A DNA stretch of 64,000 nucleotides from Muricea muricata (lineage: Eukaryota > Cnidaria > Anthozoa > Malacalcyonacea > Plexauridae): the NCBI GenBank assembly GCA_963855995.1, contig OY979716.1, forward strand, positions 93,069,369 to 93,133,368, read 5' to 3'. Position numbers and translations under genes: made by a program. The notes under the pieces are model-generated. The model ran no database searches and was not told the origin of the DNA. It saw nothing but the letters and a program-made list of their open reading frames with translations. Positions 1 through 12,422 of this stretch are shown one piece after another. Positions within the stretch are counted from its first letter, which is position 1, and each line of letters opens with the position of its first letter.

Positions 1-985
1 AAGGTTTGACGAAGTAAAAAACTAAACGAATCGTAGCTAGGATTCAACCCCCGGCCTGTTGTACCACTTCAAATCGCACGTCTAAGATGAGCTAGCAACG
101 TGCCTGCTGGAAACCGTCAAAACAACTCGTACTTATGATAAAACGTCGTCTAATTGAGACCAAAGCAATCTGGGAACGAGAGCAAATGGTGCTACCAGAA
201 AGTCTGCAGTTTCTAAATAGGCGTCGGCGATATATAGAAACCAGGATTAAAATACCAATGTACGTTTTAGGCAATATGCCGTGTGTGACATTCCCGAGAG
301 TTTTGCATCAAAATGAAATGACATAAAGATATTAGTTTTGCAAGGAGGCGAGATTGATGTGCTAGTTTTTGCGAAAACTTTCCAAGATTAAAGGAGCTTT
401 TTGAAACATTTCAAAATGAAAACTCTCGAAGACGACCTTGTGTGCACATGGCCTTACTTGTGAAAATAATTTGAAAAATTTAGAAAAGATAGTATGTGAA
501 CACAAGTTGTGATAGCAGAAGCTAGCTCAGTTATTTGAGTATCGTCATTGACAAAAATGCTCCATTCACAACTGTAGCCAGAGATTCCACAATTTATTTG
601 CATACGACTGTCCTCATAGGAGAGAAAACTGCCACCTACAATATGCAATGTAAAAATACTGTACAAAAGTTATGGGAACCTTTTAGAAAAAGCGTCTCTA
701 TACTGTTGAGGTTCTCCCTGTTTTTTGATAGATGACCCTGCCAGTAACATTTTTAAATACCGCTATCAAGATAAGCATTGGTTCAGGTAGTTGTTACATG
801 CGCATGCTCCAGCACAACCTTGTTAAAACCCGATTTGTTTGTGTAACCTTTGCACAGTACTGTATGCTGTTAATTTTGGACCACCGCCGCCTTGCAGTCA
901 TCGTCATTTGTTAAGAAATTTTCTTGATTGCGAAAACTCTGACTGTGGCGTAAGTCATGTGTTCTTCAATTTGTGTTTTTCTTTC
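1..985. other. No gene recognised
   Basis: AT-rich sequence with only short open frames that show no domain or codon bias. A weak tRNA-like stretch on the minus strand near 1-100 was judged too degenerate to call. Confidence 0.4.
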
Positions 986-987
986 TA

Positions 988-2019
988 CAGGGTGTATCAA
1001 AAAAGTTTACAGTTGGAAAAAAGTCGATAAATTAATCAGCGTACAAAGTTTGCGAAAACCTTTGGTGGAAATAAGTAGTTTAACGTCCTGCGATTTATCT
1101 GACAGTAAAATCATTTGAAATAATAACCATTTTTAGAGTGAAAATTCTGTTACCGAAAAGCACTTTTCAAACAGCGTGCGCGCAAAAGTGAAACATTTAA
1201 AACACAATTTGAATACATAAGATTAAAATATGGCACATATTGTTTGAGACCAGAAAGTTTCAAAACGTTTCGTCAATGCCAACGCGAACGCCCGCCGTGC
1301 AAATCATGGATTTCGTTTTTAAATTTAAAGCGCTCATTAATTATGCAGTTTGCTCATTTAACTTTTTGCAAGCTCAGATTTTTGCATAAATTAGAACACG
1401 GTAATCCACAAGGGACATCGCGTTAATTCAAGAATAATTTTTAGGGTTTATTTATGAAAACTGTAGCATTCTTGATCTTTTAAACAGGCCCATTTCACCT
1501 TGTAACGTTGTTAATATCTGCAAAATTCGTTAGAAACAATGTTGAAATAAAGCATTAACACGCTAGTAAAAGCTTAAAGTCCCTTGTGATTCCTGTGTTC
1601 TAATTTATGCAAAAATCTGAGCTTGCAAAAAGTTAAATGAGCCAAATGCATAATTAATGAGCGCTTTAAATTTAAAAACCAAAACAATAAATAATCCGAG
1701 ATTTGGACGCTGCGCGTTCTCGTTGGCATTGACAAATCTTTTTGAAACTTTCTGAGCTCAAGCGGCATGTGCCATATTTTAACCCCATGTATTCAAATTG
1801 CGTTTTAAATGTGTCATTTTTGTGCGCAAGCTATTTGAAAAGTGCTTCTTGATAACAGAACTTTCATCCTAAAAATGGTTATTATTTCAAATAATTTTAC
1901 TGTCAGATAAACCGTAGGACGTCAAACTACTTATTTCTACCAAAGGTTTTCGCAAACTTTGTGCGCTGATTAATTTATCGAATTTTTCCCGACTGTAAAC
2001 TTTTTTTTGATACACCCTG
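988..2019. mobile_element. Mariner-type foldback element, 1.03 kb
   Basis: Two arms of about 430 bp are inverted copies of each other around a loop of about 160 bp. The ends read CAGGGTGTATCAAAAAA on both strands and the element is bounded by TA (986-987 and 2020-2021), the target duplication typical of Tc1/mariner elements. The arms differ at many positions, so it is not recent. It has no transposase and is a non-autonomous derivative. Confidence 0.75.
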
Positions 2020-2040
2020 TATAGATGTAAATATATATAT

Positions 2041-2182
2041 GTTATTTACCGACTGGGAGGTCCGTACTGGAAAAATATTTTGTGGAGGTCTCAAACACGG
2101 CCTGAGGCCGAAGGCCGAGAGACGTTGTTGAGACCGAGACAAAATATTTTTCCAGTACGGAACGACCTAAACGGTAAATAAC
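2041..2182. repeat. 142-bp hairpin at the edge of a repeat
   Basis: An imperfect inverted repeat: GTTATTTACCG at the left pairs with CGGTAAATAAC at the right, and inside it GTACTGGAAAAATATTTTGT pairs with its complement. The loop is GC-rich (ggcctgaggccgaaggcc). The following DNA to about 2960 contains a CCAATCA-type motif. The layout resembles the hairpin repeat at 22.3 kb, although the sequences differ. Probably the terminal hairpin of a non-autonomous element. Confidence 0.5.
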
Positions 2183-3075
2183 TTATTTATTTTTCTCTAA
2201 ACGATGCTCTAATTCATAAGAATTCCAGTGTGCGAACTACTATTTGAGATCAGTTGTGTTTACTTTATTGCAATTTTTTGCAAGAAGGCTGCCAAACAGG
2301 CAAGACAACGCGATAAAAACCTTTTAGTTTTCATGTAATTGATGCTTTTTCGCTCAACATCACAGTAAAAAGGTAAGTCTATCAAAATTTGTTATCTCCC
2401 TGTTCATTTTACAATAAAAACGTGGCTAAAGTATGCGTTTTGACGCCAATATATTTTACCGAAAATGTTTTGTTTACAATAAAATTATTTGCCGTGATTA
2501 TAAGCTCAGAAACATGCTTATAAACTTAGTAAATCAACTGGTCATGGTATTCTTCATAAAAGAATAAATATGAGTTAAGATAAATTACACGTTTTCGATA
2601 TATTTTCTGTTTAAAGTATATTTTTTGACTGTGTATATTCATGAGCATTTTTATATAAACCGCAACATTGTTTTGATGTGAAAAAAAGATTCGTTTTGTC
2701 GCATTTTGGCCGCTGTAAAGTACGTTTCGGGCTGTAAACTTTGTTTACAATGAAATTAACTCGGTTTATTTTTCTCCATTAGTATTGCTGAGTGGGGCTT
2801 AGCTTTTGGATACTTTTATTCAGTTTTGAAATTTCGCTTCACGCCTGGATTTGTTTCATAAAATAACTCACTTGGCCCGCGGGCCAAGATATCGTAAAAA
2901 GCCTCCCGCTCGTGCAGCCAATCAGATTGCAGGAAATCACAAAATAACTCCAGGCGTGCACAAATAAAAATATTTTTTTATTATATATATTATTATTTTG
3001 GGTATTACCATAAATTTATAAAATTACAGTGAATTATGTGATATATTACTGGCAGTAATGAGATAATTTTACGTT
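2183..3075. other. No gene; probable body of the hairpin repeat
   Basis: AT-rich, no supported coding frame. Near 2875-2965 there is a GC-richer block containing ggcccgcgggcc, a 12-bp perfect palindrome, and a CCAATCAGATTGC motif. Confidence 0.35.
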
Positions 3076-3080
3076 GTGCC

Positions 3081-3314
3081 TTTCGTGAATGTTGCCTCCT
3101 CTAGTATCCACGAATCGTCACAATTAATTGTGTAAACACAGATGTAAATGAAACCCTTTCAAAAATACAAAATCTCTTTATTTAATTCACAAAATCACAT
3201 TTCGGTCGCCATCTTGGATTTCACATCCCTAATTTTTATTAACACTAACATGAAGTAGATGCTTACGTCTAACCCGCAAACGGGCATTTCACTTACAACA
3301 ACAAATTCCCAACA
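3081..3314 (-). repeat. 3' LTR of the BEL/Pao element
   Basis: 234 bp, starting TGTTGGGAATTTG on the minus strand. Only one difference from the other LTR (t/c near 3182 versus 9663). The outer end stops at CACGAAA, whereas the 5' LTR is followed by CAGTGGCACC, so the terminal CA seems to have been lost at this end on integration. Confidence 0.93.
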
Positions 3315-3324
3315 CACTCCCCCC
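3315..3324 (-). promoter_or_regulatory. Polypurine tract of the BEL/Pao element
   Basis: On the minus strand GGGGGGAGTG directly precedes the 3' LTR, the usual site for plus-strand primer formation. Confidence 0.7.
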
Positions 3325-3431
3325 ATTTATGTTCGGAGGAGATAAATGTCAAATTGATAAACATAATGTCTCTAGCAAGTGTTAGTTTTCTTCGTCTTGT
3401 ATCAGCTCTTTCACTCGTTCACGTGCTGCAA

Positions 3432-4355
3432 CCATTGAACTATAATAGATCTGGAACGATAAGTCAGGGGGGGAAATTGAAGCCGACTTTGCGTTCACTT
3501 TGCAGGTAGACCCAGTCCTTTTTAAGAATTTCGTGAAAAAACTATCATTTTTGTATCCGTAAAATTCTTTATTTAAATTTACTAACAGATCTCTAAGATT
3601 CAGAAATATTTAAACAATGACAGTTGAATTTATATTATATGTTATAAAATTTGACAAAAATCGTACTATCACGGAAAAATGTTGAAGCAAAGGCGAAAAT
3701 TACGAAAAATCTGCCAGATTTTGGCTACTTTTTCTGAGTTTTTGAAAGTTCAAGTAAGAACTAAGACGTGAAACCACATGAAATATTTACCTCCATGCAA
3801 AATACATCCGTATGCGAAGTTTTAGGAAGATTGAACGTTTTAGGGTCGAAAAAAATGCATTTAAAAAATATTGTTTACGAAAAATACATGAAAAACGTCA
3901 ATTTCTCCATCTTTTGGAAGGGTTAACGCAAGGATTAAAAGTTCAGGAAAAAGAGGAGTACCTGGCGTTCACTGCAAAATAAGTTTGGGACTGTCTAAAG
4001 GTTTCATTATATATTTTTTATCAGCTCAAGAGCAAAGTTTTCTATGACACGTACAAACATTTGTAATTTTTTTAAAATATTAAAGTCAAAATGCTCACTT
4101 TTTGCTGCAGTTAGGTGTAAGACAGTAGGAACTAAACAGGAAACCTGGTCTGAATCCAAAACAATGATGTCTTTCGACAAAAACAGTGTATTTCTTGCCA
4201 ATTTTTGCTCGAAAAACAAAAATTCTCACTCCTCGAAAACCAAATACGACCTCTCCCCAGTCTTTTTGAATGTTGATTTTCCAGCGCGCCGGCTTCAGCC
4301 AATCATAGGCTCAAAACACTGAAGTTATCGTTCCAGATCTATTACAGTTCAATGG
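3432..4355. mobile_element. 924-bp TIR element inserted in pol 3' end
   Basis: The ends are 31-bp inverted repeats with one mismatch, beginning CCATTGAACT(a/g)TAATAG. They are flanked by a direct repeat ctgcaa (3426-3431 and 4356-4361), a 6-bp target duplication. The pol frame runs up to one side and a matching short acidic/basic tail frame continues on the other (3360-3431), which supports this boundary. No transposase is seen. A 6-bp duplication excludes the common 2, 3, 4 and 8-bp families; the superfamily is unassigned. Confidence 0.82.
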
Positions 4356-7300
4356 CTGCAACTGCTGCATCTCTTCTTGGTCGAAATACAGGTGCCTGTG
4401 GATTCATAACTACTGGTGGAATAGGTTGTTCGACATCACAAGATAGTTCCAATGGATAAAGTTGTTGAACTGCTCGTTCCAGATGTGACTTACTACTACG
4501 AATCTTCGCAACTCTCACTTCATTATCTTTCCCGGTCACCAATTCTTCGACGATCCCTAATGTCCACTCTCCCTTCTTCTTTTCATTATCTGAAATCGTA
4601 ACGACATTTCGGTACTGGTCCAGCTCTTATCTTTGCACGATGTCTTTCCCGCAGACTGCGCAAAATTCTCGTGACCACCTTTTCCATACTGCTTCTTTGC
4701 ACCGAAGCAGGTGCTTGGCGCGTCTGCGCAAATCACCGTCCACAATATGGTGAGTTTCCAATTCGGGTAGAATATTGCTATTTGCAAACAGCAGGGTATT
4801 AGGAGTTAATACAGGAAATTGTACCTCATCTTCAATATAGCTTAAAGGCCGGTTATTAAGAGTGACTTCTACGTCTAAGAGAACTTCCTCTAACTCTTTC
4901 CATTTCAGCATACCGTTCCCGACGCACTTTCGTAAGGCTGATTTTACTGTTCCAATTATGCGTTCAAATTGTCCACCCCACCAGAGTGCCCTACTTAGGT
5001 TAAACTGCCAACGAATCTGTTGCTTGCTCAAATAGTCGTGGAACCTTTCATCGCTTCTCACCAATTTCAACCATTCTGCTGCAGCAACGAAGGTGCCGGC
5101 GTTGTCAGAGTATATTCTTTCGGGTCGTCCCCTTCGTGCTATAAAGCGTTTGAGACTCAACAGAAATTCATCTGTAGTCATGTTTGGTAGAAGGTCGATC
5201 ATGATCCCTCTCGTTAGGCTACAAGCATAAAGAAGAATATAAGCTTTCCCTTCTCGTTTCTTTTCTGCTTGATATTTAAGGGGACCTGCAAAGTCTACAC
5301 CGATCACTTGGAATGCGTTCTTCCCTTGAGAACGCGTACTTGGTAATTTTCCTGGCGGAGGCGTGGCATACGCGGTTGCTGTCAACCTCTTACATCCGTA
5401 ACACCGCTTTCGCACTTTCTTCACGAGCCGCCTAAGCCTTGGAATCCAATAACGTGTTCGAACGTACGCCATTGTCAAACTAACTCCCCCGTGTAAGTTG
5501 TTTTGATGTGCTTCTTCTACGATTCTCTGGGACATGAGATGACCATCAGGAATATACACGGGGTATTCCCCTTGAATCCGTCCACGGCACTCTAGTAGGC
5601 CATCGTTTCGCGGTTGTAAGTTCAACGCAACTCGATCAATCTCAATGTCACTGCTTTCTTGAGCTCTCTTGAGGTAGAACTGACGCTGTCGATCAATTTC
5701 GTTCGCTGTCAACGGTCCAGTAACGCGAGCATCTGCTGTTCTACTTCTAGAATTATCGACGAATCTTTGCATCCATGCACATACACGAAGTGCTTTGTGC
5801 AAGTGGAACTTCTTAAGGATTTCATCCGCTTCATTCTAGTCATTCACTGCGACCACAAAAATACTTTTCTTTGGTTTCACTTCAGCATTACTTTCAGCAG
5901 TCGGCTGTATTTCGATCTCGTCTGGCCACTGATCGGGGTCTTTAAGCCAGTTTGGACCATGCCACTATAGCTCCTCGTTCCTCATATCACGGGCTCTACT
6001 ACCACTATCGGCAGGGTTGTGGTTAGTTGGGACATGTTTCCAAATGAGGTCTGGATGGGCATTGATCTTTCTTACGCGGTTGGTGACGAATTGTTTGTAA
6101 TCGCCATTTCCCTTGAGCCAATGTAACACTACCGAGCTATCAGTCCAGCAATGACTGCTCTCAACAAAAAATCCCGTTAACGCTTCTCTCACGTTTACCA
6201 CCAAGTTTGCGGCCATATGCGCGGCCATCAGTTCCAACCGGGGTATTGTTAGTCCATGTTTGGGTAACCTAGCCTTTGCTGTAACCAAGCCTTGGTTGGT
6301 GCCAGATGCCTGTTCCACGACGGCATACACGCAAGCTGCTACACCGGATTTGCTGGCGTCTCCAAACGAGTGCAGTTTAATGCTTTCGATCGGTTCTTTG
6401 TGCACTGCTAACGATCTCGGGACTTCGACTTGCGCTGGTAAGTTATTTTCCCAATGCGTCCACTGCTGCATCAGATCATCAGATAATGCCGCATCCCACG
6501 CTCCCTTTTCTTCACAAGTTGCTCGGTATATCAGCTTAGCTCCTAAGGATAACGGAGAGACGAACCCCAATGGGTCATAAATTTTAGCAAGTTTAGCTAA
6601 AATACCTCGTTTGGTCTTCACCGTCTCTTCTTCTGGAAAGACAACGCGTAATGTGTCCGACTCCTTGGACCATCCAAGTCCGAGTAATTTGCACTCTCCC
6701 CCGTCAGAATTGCCCAGCTGGTTTTTTGCGTAAGTTGAGTCATCTTCCTGTTGGTTATCTGATTCCAAATCACGATCGTTGGAATGCCACTTGTGGAGGT
6801 TAAAGCAACCATCACGGAACATTTTCGTAACCTTTTCTTTGAACTCACGAACTTCAGGATTGGTGGTGGATCCGGAGACAAGGTCATCAACGTACAGTTC
6901 CCTTCGAAGTTTAGCCACGATGTTTGGTTCTCGATCTTCCCAAGTGCTTAGATGCATGTCTATGACCCCACCCAACAAGAATGGGGATGGTGCTAAACCG
7001 AATGGAACTCTGGCGAATCTCAGGATTTCAACATCAGACTGACCGTCTCTTTGCCAGTGAAATCTGAGGGCGTCTCGGTCGGATTCTCTTACGCTAATTT
7101 GCAAAAACGCTTTTTGCAAATCACCATTCAAAGCTATGGGGTGGAACCGTCCTCTCACCAATACGTTCCAGAGTTTATTTGTCAAACTAGGACCAGGGTG
7201 TAGACACTCATTTAATGAAGGTGCTGCGTTGTGGGCTCTTGCCGAGGCGTCGTATACGACTCTGATTTTCGTTGTTTCTGCGCAAGATCGTATGACTGGT

Positions 7301-9462
7301 TTATGAGGAATGTAGAATTCCACACCTTTACTGGGATTATTGGCGCTCTCGATGATTCCATCCAGCTTCTGCTCCTCCAGAATCTCGTTGTACTTGGATC
7401 TTAGTCCCTCACGATCAAGCTTGCTTGTCAAGCTGGTTAGTCGACGCATGCTGCCAACATGGTTGTTTGGAAGAGGGGGATGGTTTGCGCGCCATGGTAA
7501 GCTTGTCTCGTATCGTCCAGTTTCATCTCCAGTGAGTTGTTCCTTGAACTCTTCATAAACGTCACTGTCACAGTTGATTGATTTATCTTCAAGTCCCAAC
7601 ACATCGATGCGACACAGCTCTTCATAGTCGGCTTGTGATGTCTGTGCCAGAAGCATACTTGATAGATCTACGGGTTCTTTGCCAGGTGACATGATCGTCC
7701 AACCATATCGAGTAAGTTCTGCTACCGGTTGACCTGGTAACCCTACTCTCGGCGGTTTCTCTGTCTTCAGTTTTGCAAACTCACTAGCGCCTAATATGAT
7801 ATGCACCGGAAGTTTATCCTTTGTATCATGATCATCCATGGTCACTCCTTGCATATGCTCATTGGTCTTGATAATCTCTTCATACTTTGGGTTGTCCAAA
7901 TATAACAATTCACTCTTGTTCACTTTTGTTACTTCTACAGGTATGCTAAAATCACCAGAAAGTCCAGCAACTTGAATAGTTGACAGTTCGACTTCTCTTG
8001 TAGTTGTACCAAGCATCATATCAATTTTCCTGATCTCCTTCTTGCAGCACTTCTTCGGAATCTGATCTAATAATGCCGCTGATATATAGGAACTGCCTGC
8101 TCCCGTATCTAACAAGGCCCTGCACTTGTAACCACCAACTTGTACGATGACCACAGGGTGAATAACACTACTGCTGCTACTAGCGCCGAGAAATTGTTCT
8201 GTCTGGTCACATATCGAAGTATGGTGTCTTCTCTTGCATTTCTGACATCCCAATTTACTCTTGCAATCATTAGCACGGTGCTGTGTCCCTGTACAATTAA
8301 AACATAGTCCTTTCTTCGCCAAAATCTTCTTTCGTTCATCACGAGACTTCACCTTGGAACAGTTGAGCCCTTTATGTGTATTTTCTTCACAGTAGACACA
8401 TTCAGGTCGCCGAGATTTTTGATCTCCATCTTGCGTGTGATAAAGTCTCGAGTGGCCTTTCCACTTGCCGCCATGCTGTTGCTTCTCCAGCTTTTCTTCC
8501 ACTGGGTTGATTTCACGCCATGTTTTTAGAGACTTCAGAAGATCTTCATAGCCCCAGTTTTGCCAGTTGTCGTGACCTTGAACAAGCTCACCTTTGATTC
8601 CCTTTAATTTATCGAGTGTTGCCCGAACATTTCCTTTAACTTCGCTAAGTCGACCCAGGGTATCAAGGCTCTGAACATTGTATCTGAGGTTTTTATAGAA
8701 TTCGTTGATCTTCACTGGATCTCTGCCGTTTATAACTGGTAAGCTCATAATGTTCACCACATATGTATTCACAACATCTGACATCTGTCCGTATTCTGCT
8801 TCTAAAATTTCTTTCGCCTTTGAATAACCTGCCTCTGTGAATGGGAGACCATCCGCATCTGTTCGAACTTTCTCGTCCAACAACTCTTTTAGATATGCAA
8901 ATTTTGTTAAAACAGGTATGTCTGTAGAATCAATCTCTGACTTGAACTTACCCCAAAACGGTAGCCAAGCTTCAATTTTTCCATTGTACTTGGTGATGGG
9001 CAACTTTGGCAATTTAGCCCCACTGGTTGACTTACTTGGTTGTTTATCTTCAACTTGTTTCGACTTATCCAACTCTTCCTGTAGTTTTGCCTTGCGCTCC
9101 AGTAACTCTAGCTCAAATGCTACATTTTTCTCATGTTCATAATTCATTTTCTGTTCTCTTGCCTCATCATCCATGTTTTTCATGTGTTCTTCCAATAATT
9201 TGATATCCTGATCAGCTTTCTCGATTTCGCTTTCATATATTTTGCTCCACTCACTTACGGTTGCATCGTCCTCACCTTTTGCAAACCTTTTCTCTTCGAT
9301 AGTCTCTTTCAATTCATTCACAGCCTTCGATATATTTATAATGCTTTGCTTTTGTCGTTCGCACGCTTGTCGATCTCTTTTCTTCAGCACTTCGCTTGTT
9401 TTACTCCTCCTAAAGCTGAGTGTCTTCACTTTGTTTGATAATTCACTCATTTGTCTCTCCAT
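4342..9462 (-). pseudogene. BEL/Pao gag-pol polyprotein, three in-frame stops
   Basis: The first open part (9462-5965, 1165 codons) has a coiled-coil-rich N terminus (about residues 30-150), a DUF1759-type gag region (about 155-320), zinc knuckles (about 355-418, ending CQKCKRRHHTSIC), an aspartic protease with DTGA near 452, reverse transcriptase with the motif-A Asp near 781 and YVDD near 857-860, and RNase H from about 1030. Integrase follows (5802-4627) with an HH-CC finger, the catalytic Asp in GVDFAGP, the Asp in YSDNAG and the Glu in GGQFER. The frame never shifts but meets TAG at 5965-5967, TAG near 5827 and TAA at 4627-4629. The first TAG replaces a Trp codon in the LWWHGP-type motif of Pao elements. 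The integrase C-terminal part then runs to 4342, where a TIR element interrupts the tail. Confidence 0.9.
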
Positions 9463-9540
9463 GTTAGGTCACGTATGATAAATACTCACAAAGTTGTTTG
9501 TTTTCCTTTCACAAACTCAGTTTGCTAGAAATCAGCGAAA

Positions 9541-9558
9541 TCCCGTTCGGAGGTGCCA
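9541..9558 (-). promoter_or_regulatory. Primer-binding site of the BEL/Pao element
   Basis: Just inside the 5' LTR the minus strand reads TGGCACCTCCGAACGGGA, starting with the TGG that pairs with a tRNA CCA end. The second BEL element at 62590 has a closely similar site. I could not match the tRNA with confidence. Confidence 0.65.
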
Positions 9559-9561
9559 CTG

Positions 9562-9795
9562 TTTCGTGAATGTTGCCTCCTCTAGTATCCACGAATCGTC
9601 ACAATTAATTGTGTAAACACAGATGTAAATGAAACCCTTTCAAAAATACAAAATCTCTTTATTCAATTCACAAAATCACATTTCGGTCGCCATCTTGGAT
9701 TTCACATCCCTAATTTTTATTAACACTAACATGAAGTAGATGCTTACGTCTAACCCGCAAACGGGCATTTCACTTACAACAACAAATTCCCAACA
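9562..9795 (-). repeat. 5' LTR of the BEL/Pao element
   Basis: 234 bp, 233 identical to the copy at 3081-3314. It should hold the promoter of the element. It is followed on the minus strand by the primer-binding site and, about 80 bp further, by the gag ATG at 9462. Confidence 0.93.
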
Positions 9796-9800
9796 GTGCC

Positions 9801-10340
9801 CTCGAAAAGTGTCTGGAGAATGCCCTCGTAGTGCATGTTTGAGAACTGAAATATTTTTAAGCAACACTTTGAAACACGCTGAATTCAAATTCGAAGAGCT
9901 CCCGCACCGTAGAACCGCAATTTTCTCTCAAACTGCTATAATTTTAACTTCACTAATTTTTTGACATTTTTTTTACTGTTCATGCAACGACACGGATGGA
10001 TGAAGGTCCACGGTTGCATAGCTCAAAATGACCAATTCCCACGATACGGATGACATCCTTGTAGTAACGTCTTATTGATAGTCAAAATTCGCATTGATTC
10101 GATGCATGGTGTAATGGTTCGCACTCCAGGTTAAATCTCAGGGGAACCTAAATATCTTTTCTATCCCTGTCCTTTGTTTTTCTCTCCTAAGACGACAAAT
10201 AACAAAATTTTATAATTCGCAGTGTATTTTTAACAGTTCGTCAAGTCAGTTAACAGTTATTCAAGAGGGTTCAAAGAAACAAAACCTAACTCGCACTTGT
10301 ACCGACGTTATCTGTTACTAGCATCGTCTGCTATCCCGAA
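9801..10340. other. No gene recognised
   Basis: Intergenic DNA. A short box-A-like stretch near 10106-10125 (tggtgtaatggttcgcac) has no matching box B. Confidence 0.4.
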
Positions 10341-10416
10341 TGACCCCGACGTGATTCGAAACCGCAACCTTCTGATCTGGAATCAGACGCGCTACGATTC
10401 ATTGCGCTACGGAGTC
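10341..10416 (-). tRNA. tRNA-Trp (CCA)-like, probably a pseudogene
   Basis: 76 nt fold as a cloverleaf. The 7-bp acceptor stem (GACTCCG with CGGGGTC) is intact with one G-U pair. The anticodon arm is TCTGA-TTCCAGA-TCAGA with anticodon CCA, and A is the discriminator base. The D loop is longer than in eukaryotic tRNA-Trp, and the T stem carries two mismatches (GCGGT against CACGT). These defects suggest a pseudogene or a retroposed copy. Confidence 0.6.
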
Positions 10417-12317
10417 GACTCGTTTGTTTGGAGGGCTTTATGAACGCGATGGTATTCAGTATTACTGTCAATGTTATCCAGCAAAAAAGGATTTGCAAGT
10501 TATTTGAATAGAATTAGAAATATTTAGGTTTTGTAAAAACATTAAGTGGAAGAGATGTACGCTTGAATTACTGGAAAATTCTAAAATTCTAACAAAATGA
10601 GTTAACACTTCGTGAAACAAAGAAGGCAATCCGAAATGAGATTCAACGATAAGCTGGAGCTAATTAGCTAGAACGCTAGTTTATACCATCTTTTTCATTC
10701 CAGATGTACTTAAACCTTCGCCTTTGGAATTACATTTGCTCGATTTTGCTGTTAAAATATTTCTACTAAACCATTCTTCGGATCGAAGGAGGAAACTCCA
10801 TTCTTTCTGTGAAGGGAAGCCAAAAGGGCTTTTGACGCGATTCAAAACAAATGTAACGCGAAGCTAACGTAACGGCAAAACGCCACAATGAAATGAAATA
10901 TTTGCAATGGGTTGCTTAACAATGTTTTTTAGTTAAATGGTGATTAAGTACAAAATACCTTGTTCTAATTGGTTAATGTCTACACTAATCATACTTTAAT
11001 CACTTTAATCAACTTTAATCACTTTTTATACAACAGGCCCTTGTTTTTAGACGTACGGCGAAGTGCAGAAATGTGTGCATGAGCATTTTATTTGGAGATT
11101 TCAGCGTATATATAAAACTCTAGCAAGAGGGTAAACTCAGTATGACCTCGTCATGTGACAAGCGAAAAGCGGTAAGTTCTCAACCTTGCACGTTCAGTCG
11201 TTTTCTTACTTTCCTTATTCCCCTGTGCTTGGACAGTGCCTCCTTTTTCCTTCATTTCAGGTAGTATTGAAAATATCGTTTCATTTCGGACACATGATTT
11301 ATTTCATGATGTACCAGTTCCCTGATTTTCTTTATTAATCGTTGATCAAAAGGTTGAGGCAGTCCAGATATCTTAGTGAATACATTCTTTGTTAATGTTG
11401 ACATCATATACGTATAACGCACATGTAATGATTTTACAAAAAAACACACGGCCAACCGACAATTTTGATTCTGTTCTTCGGAATTTGTTGCTATTTACAT
11501 TATGATTTTATAGTTCTCGTTTGTGATATTGCTTTATAGTTGCACATAACATTCGTTTAGACTACACTGAAGTAGTAATTATAGAAGGAGGGTTAAAATA
11601 AAATATTTTCTTGTAAGGTGAGATTCACGTTCCTCGTTCTTTGGCAATGTTATGTATATAGGCGTCTCTGCTGCAACAATCTCGCGCAATGTTTTGAAGA
11701 CCTTGTTTCTGAGCAATGTAAGTAATGCTAAATTTATAAAAATTCTGCAACGTATTTGGCTGATTTAGTCGTGAAGTCAGGTACTGTTATTTGGATATTA
11801 CGACTTTTCCACTATGATTCGAGCATGGAAAGGCACTATTTACGTAAATATCTCTACCTAAATTTCAACTTCCCGGCCTATTTTCACTGGCTAGTTTTTC
11901 TAGCTAGTTATTTTAACTAGCTGTTTTTCTTATCCACTTACCTTGATTCAGGAAACTTGATTATTTTTCTCATATATATATGTATTTTTTTCTGGACAAC
12001 CACAGCGTTTTATATTTTGCACCAGGAAACGACGTTTGGGGTGATTAGCCGTGGTCTGTAACCATCCTATAGTAAAACGAACAGATTACTCGATGCAAAC
12101 ATGCCATACTAATTCTAATTTCATGCCTTCTTCTATTATTGCAAACGTAAAGTTGGTTATGGTGTCTTACCGTAAACTAAAACACTCGTATCTTCCATAT
12201 TTTCATTATTGAAGATATAAAAAAATATGTAATGCGTGAAAAACGCGCGTGCTTTCCCGCGGGATTTATATGTTCTCTGTTCGCTTTTTCCGACTTCTGA
12301 CCATATAATAAAAAGAA
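10417..12317. other. No gene recognised
   Basis: AT-rich. Short open frames (for example 11252-11455) have no recognisable domain and no counterpart elsewhere in the window. Confidence 0.4.
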
Positions 12318-12422
12318 CATTACACGGTAGCTTGAAGATATAAATATTATTTTCTCGTGTTGAAAACAATAGCTATTTACTACTCGAAAATAATATTCAG
12401 ATCTTCGCGACACCGTGTAATA
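12318..12422. repeat. Foldback hairpin, about 105 bp
   Basis: attacacggtagcttgaaga at the left pairs with tcttcgcgacaccgtgtaat at the right, and tattattttc with gaaaataata inside it. Probably a small MITE. No target duplication was identified. Confidence 0.55.

Larger units (their letters stand above)
3076..9800 (-). mobile_element. BEL/Pao LTR retrotransposon, whole element
   Basis: The element lies on the minus strand between a 5-bp target duplication (gtgcc on the plus strand, 3076-3080 and 9796-9800). It contains 5' LTR (9562-9795), primer-binding site, gag-pol, polypurine tract and 3' LTR (3081-3314). The LTRs differ at one of 234 positions, so the insertion is young. The pol frame is nevertheless broken by three stop codons, and a 924-bp TIR element sits in its last part. 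Confidence 0.93.

Noticed and set aside
1..110. tRNA-like sequence on the minus strand (box B-like GGGTTGAATCC)
   Set aside because: T and acceptor stems do not pair properly; too weak to call.
10086..10150. Second tRNA-like box A near the tRNA-Trp sequence
   Set aside because: No box B at the right distance and no cloverleaf.
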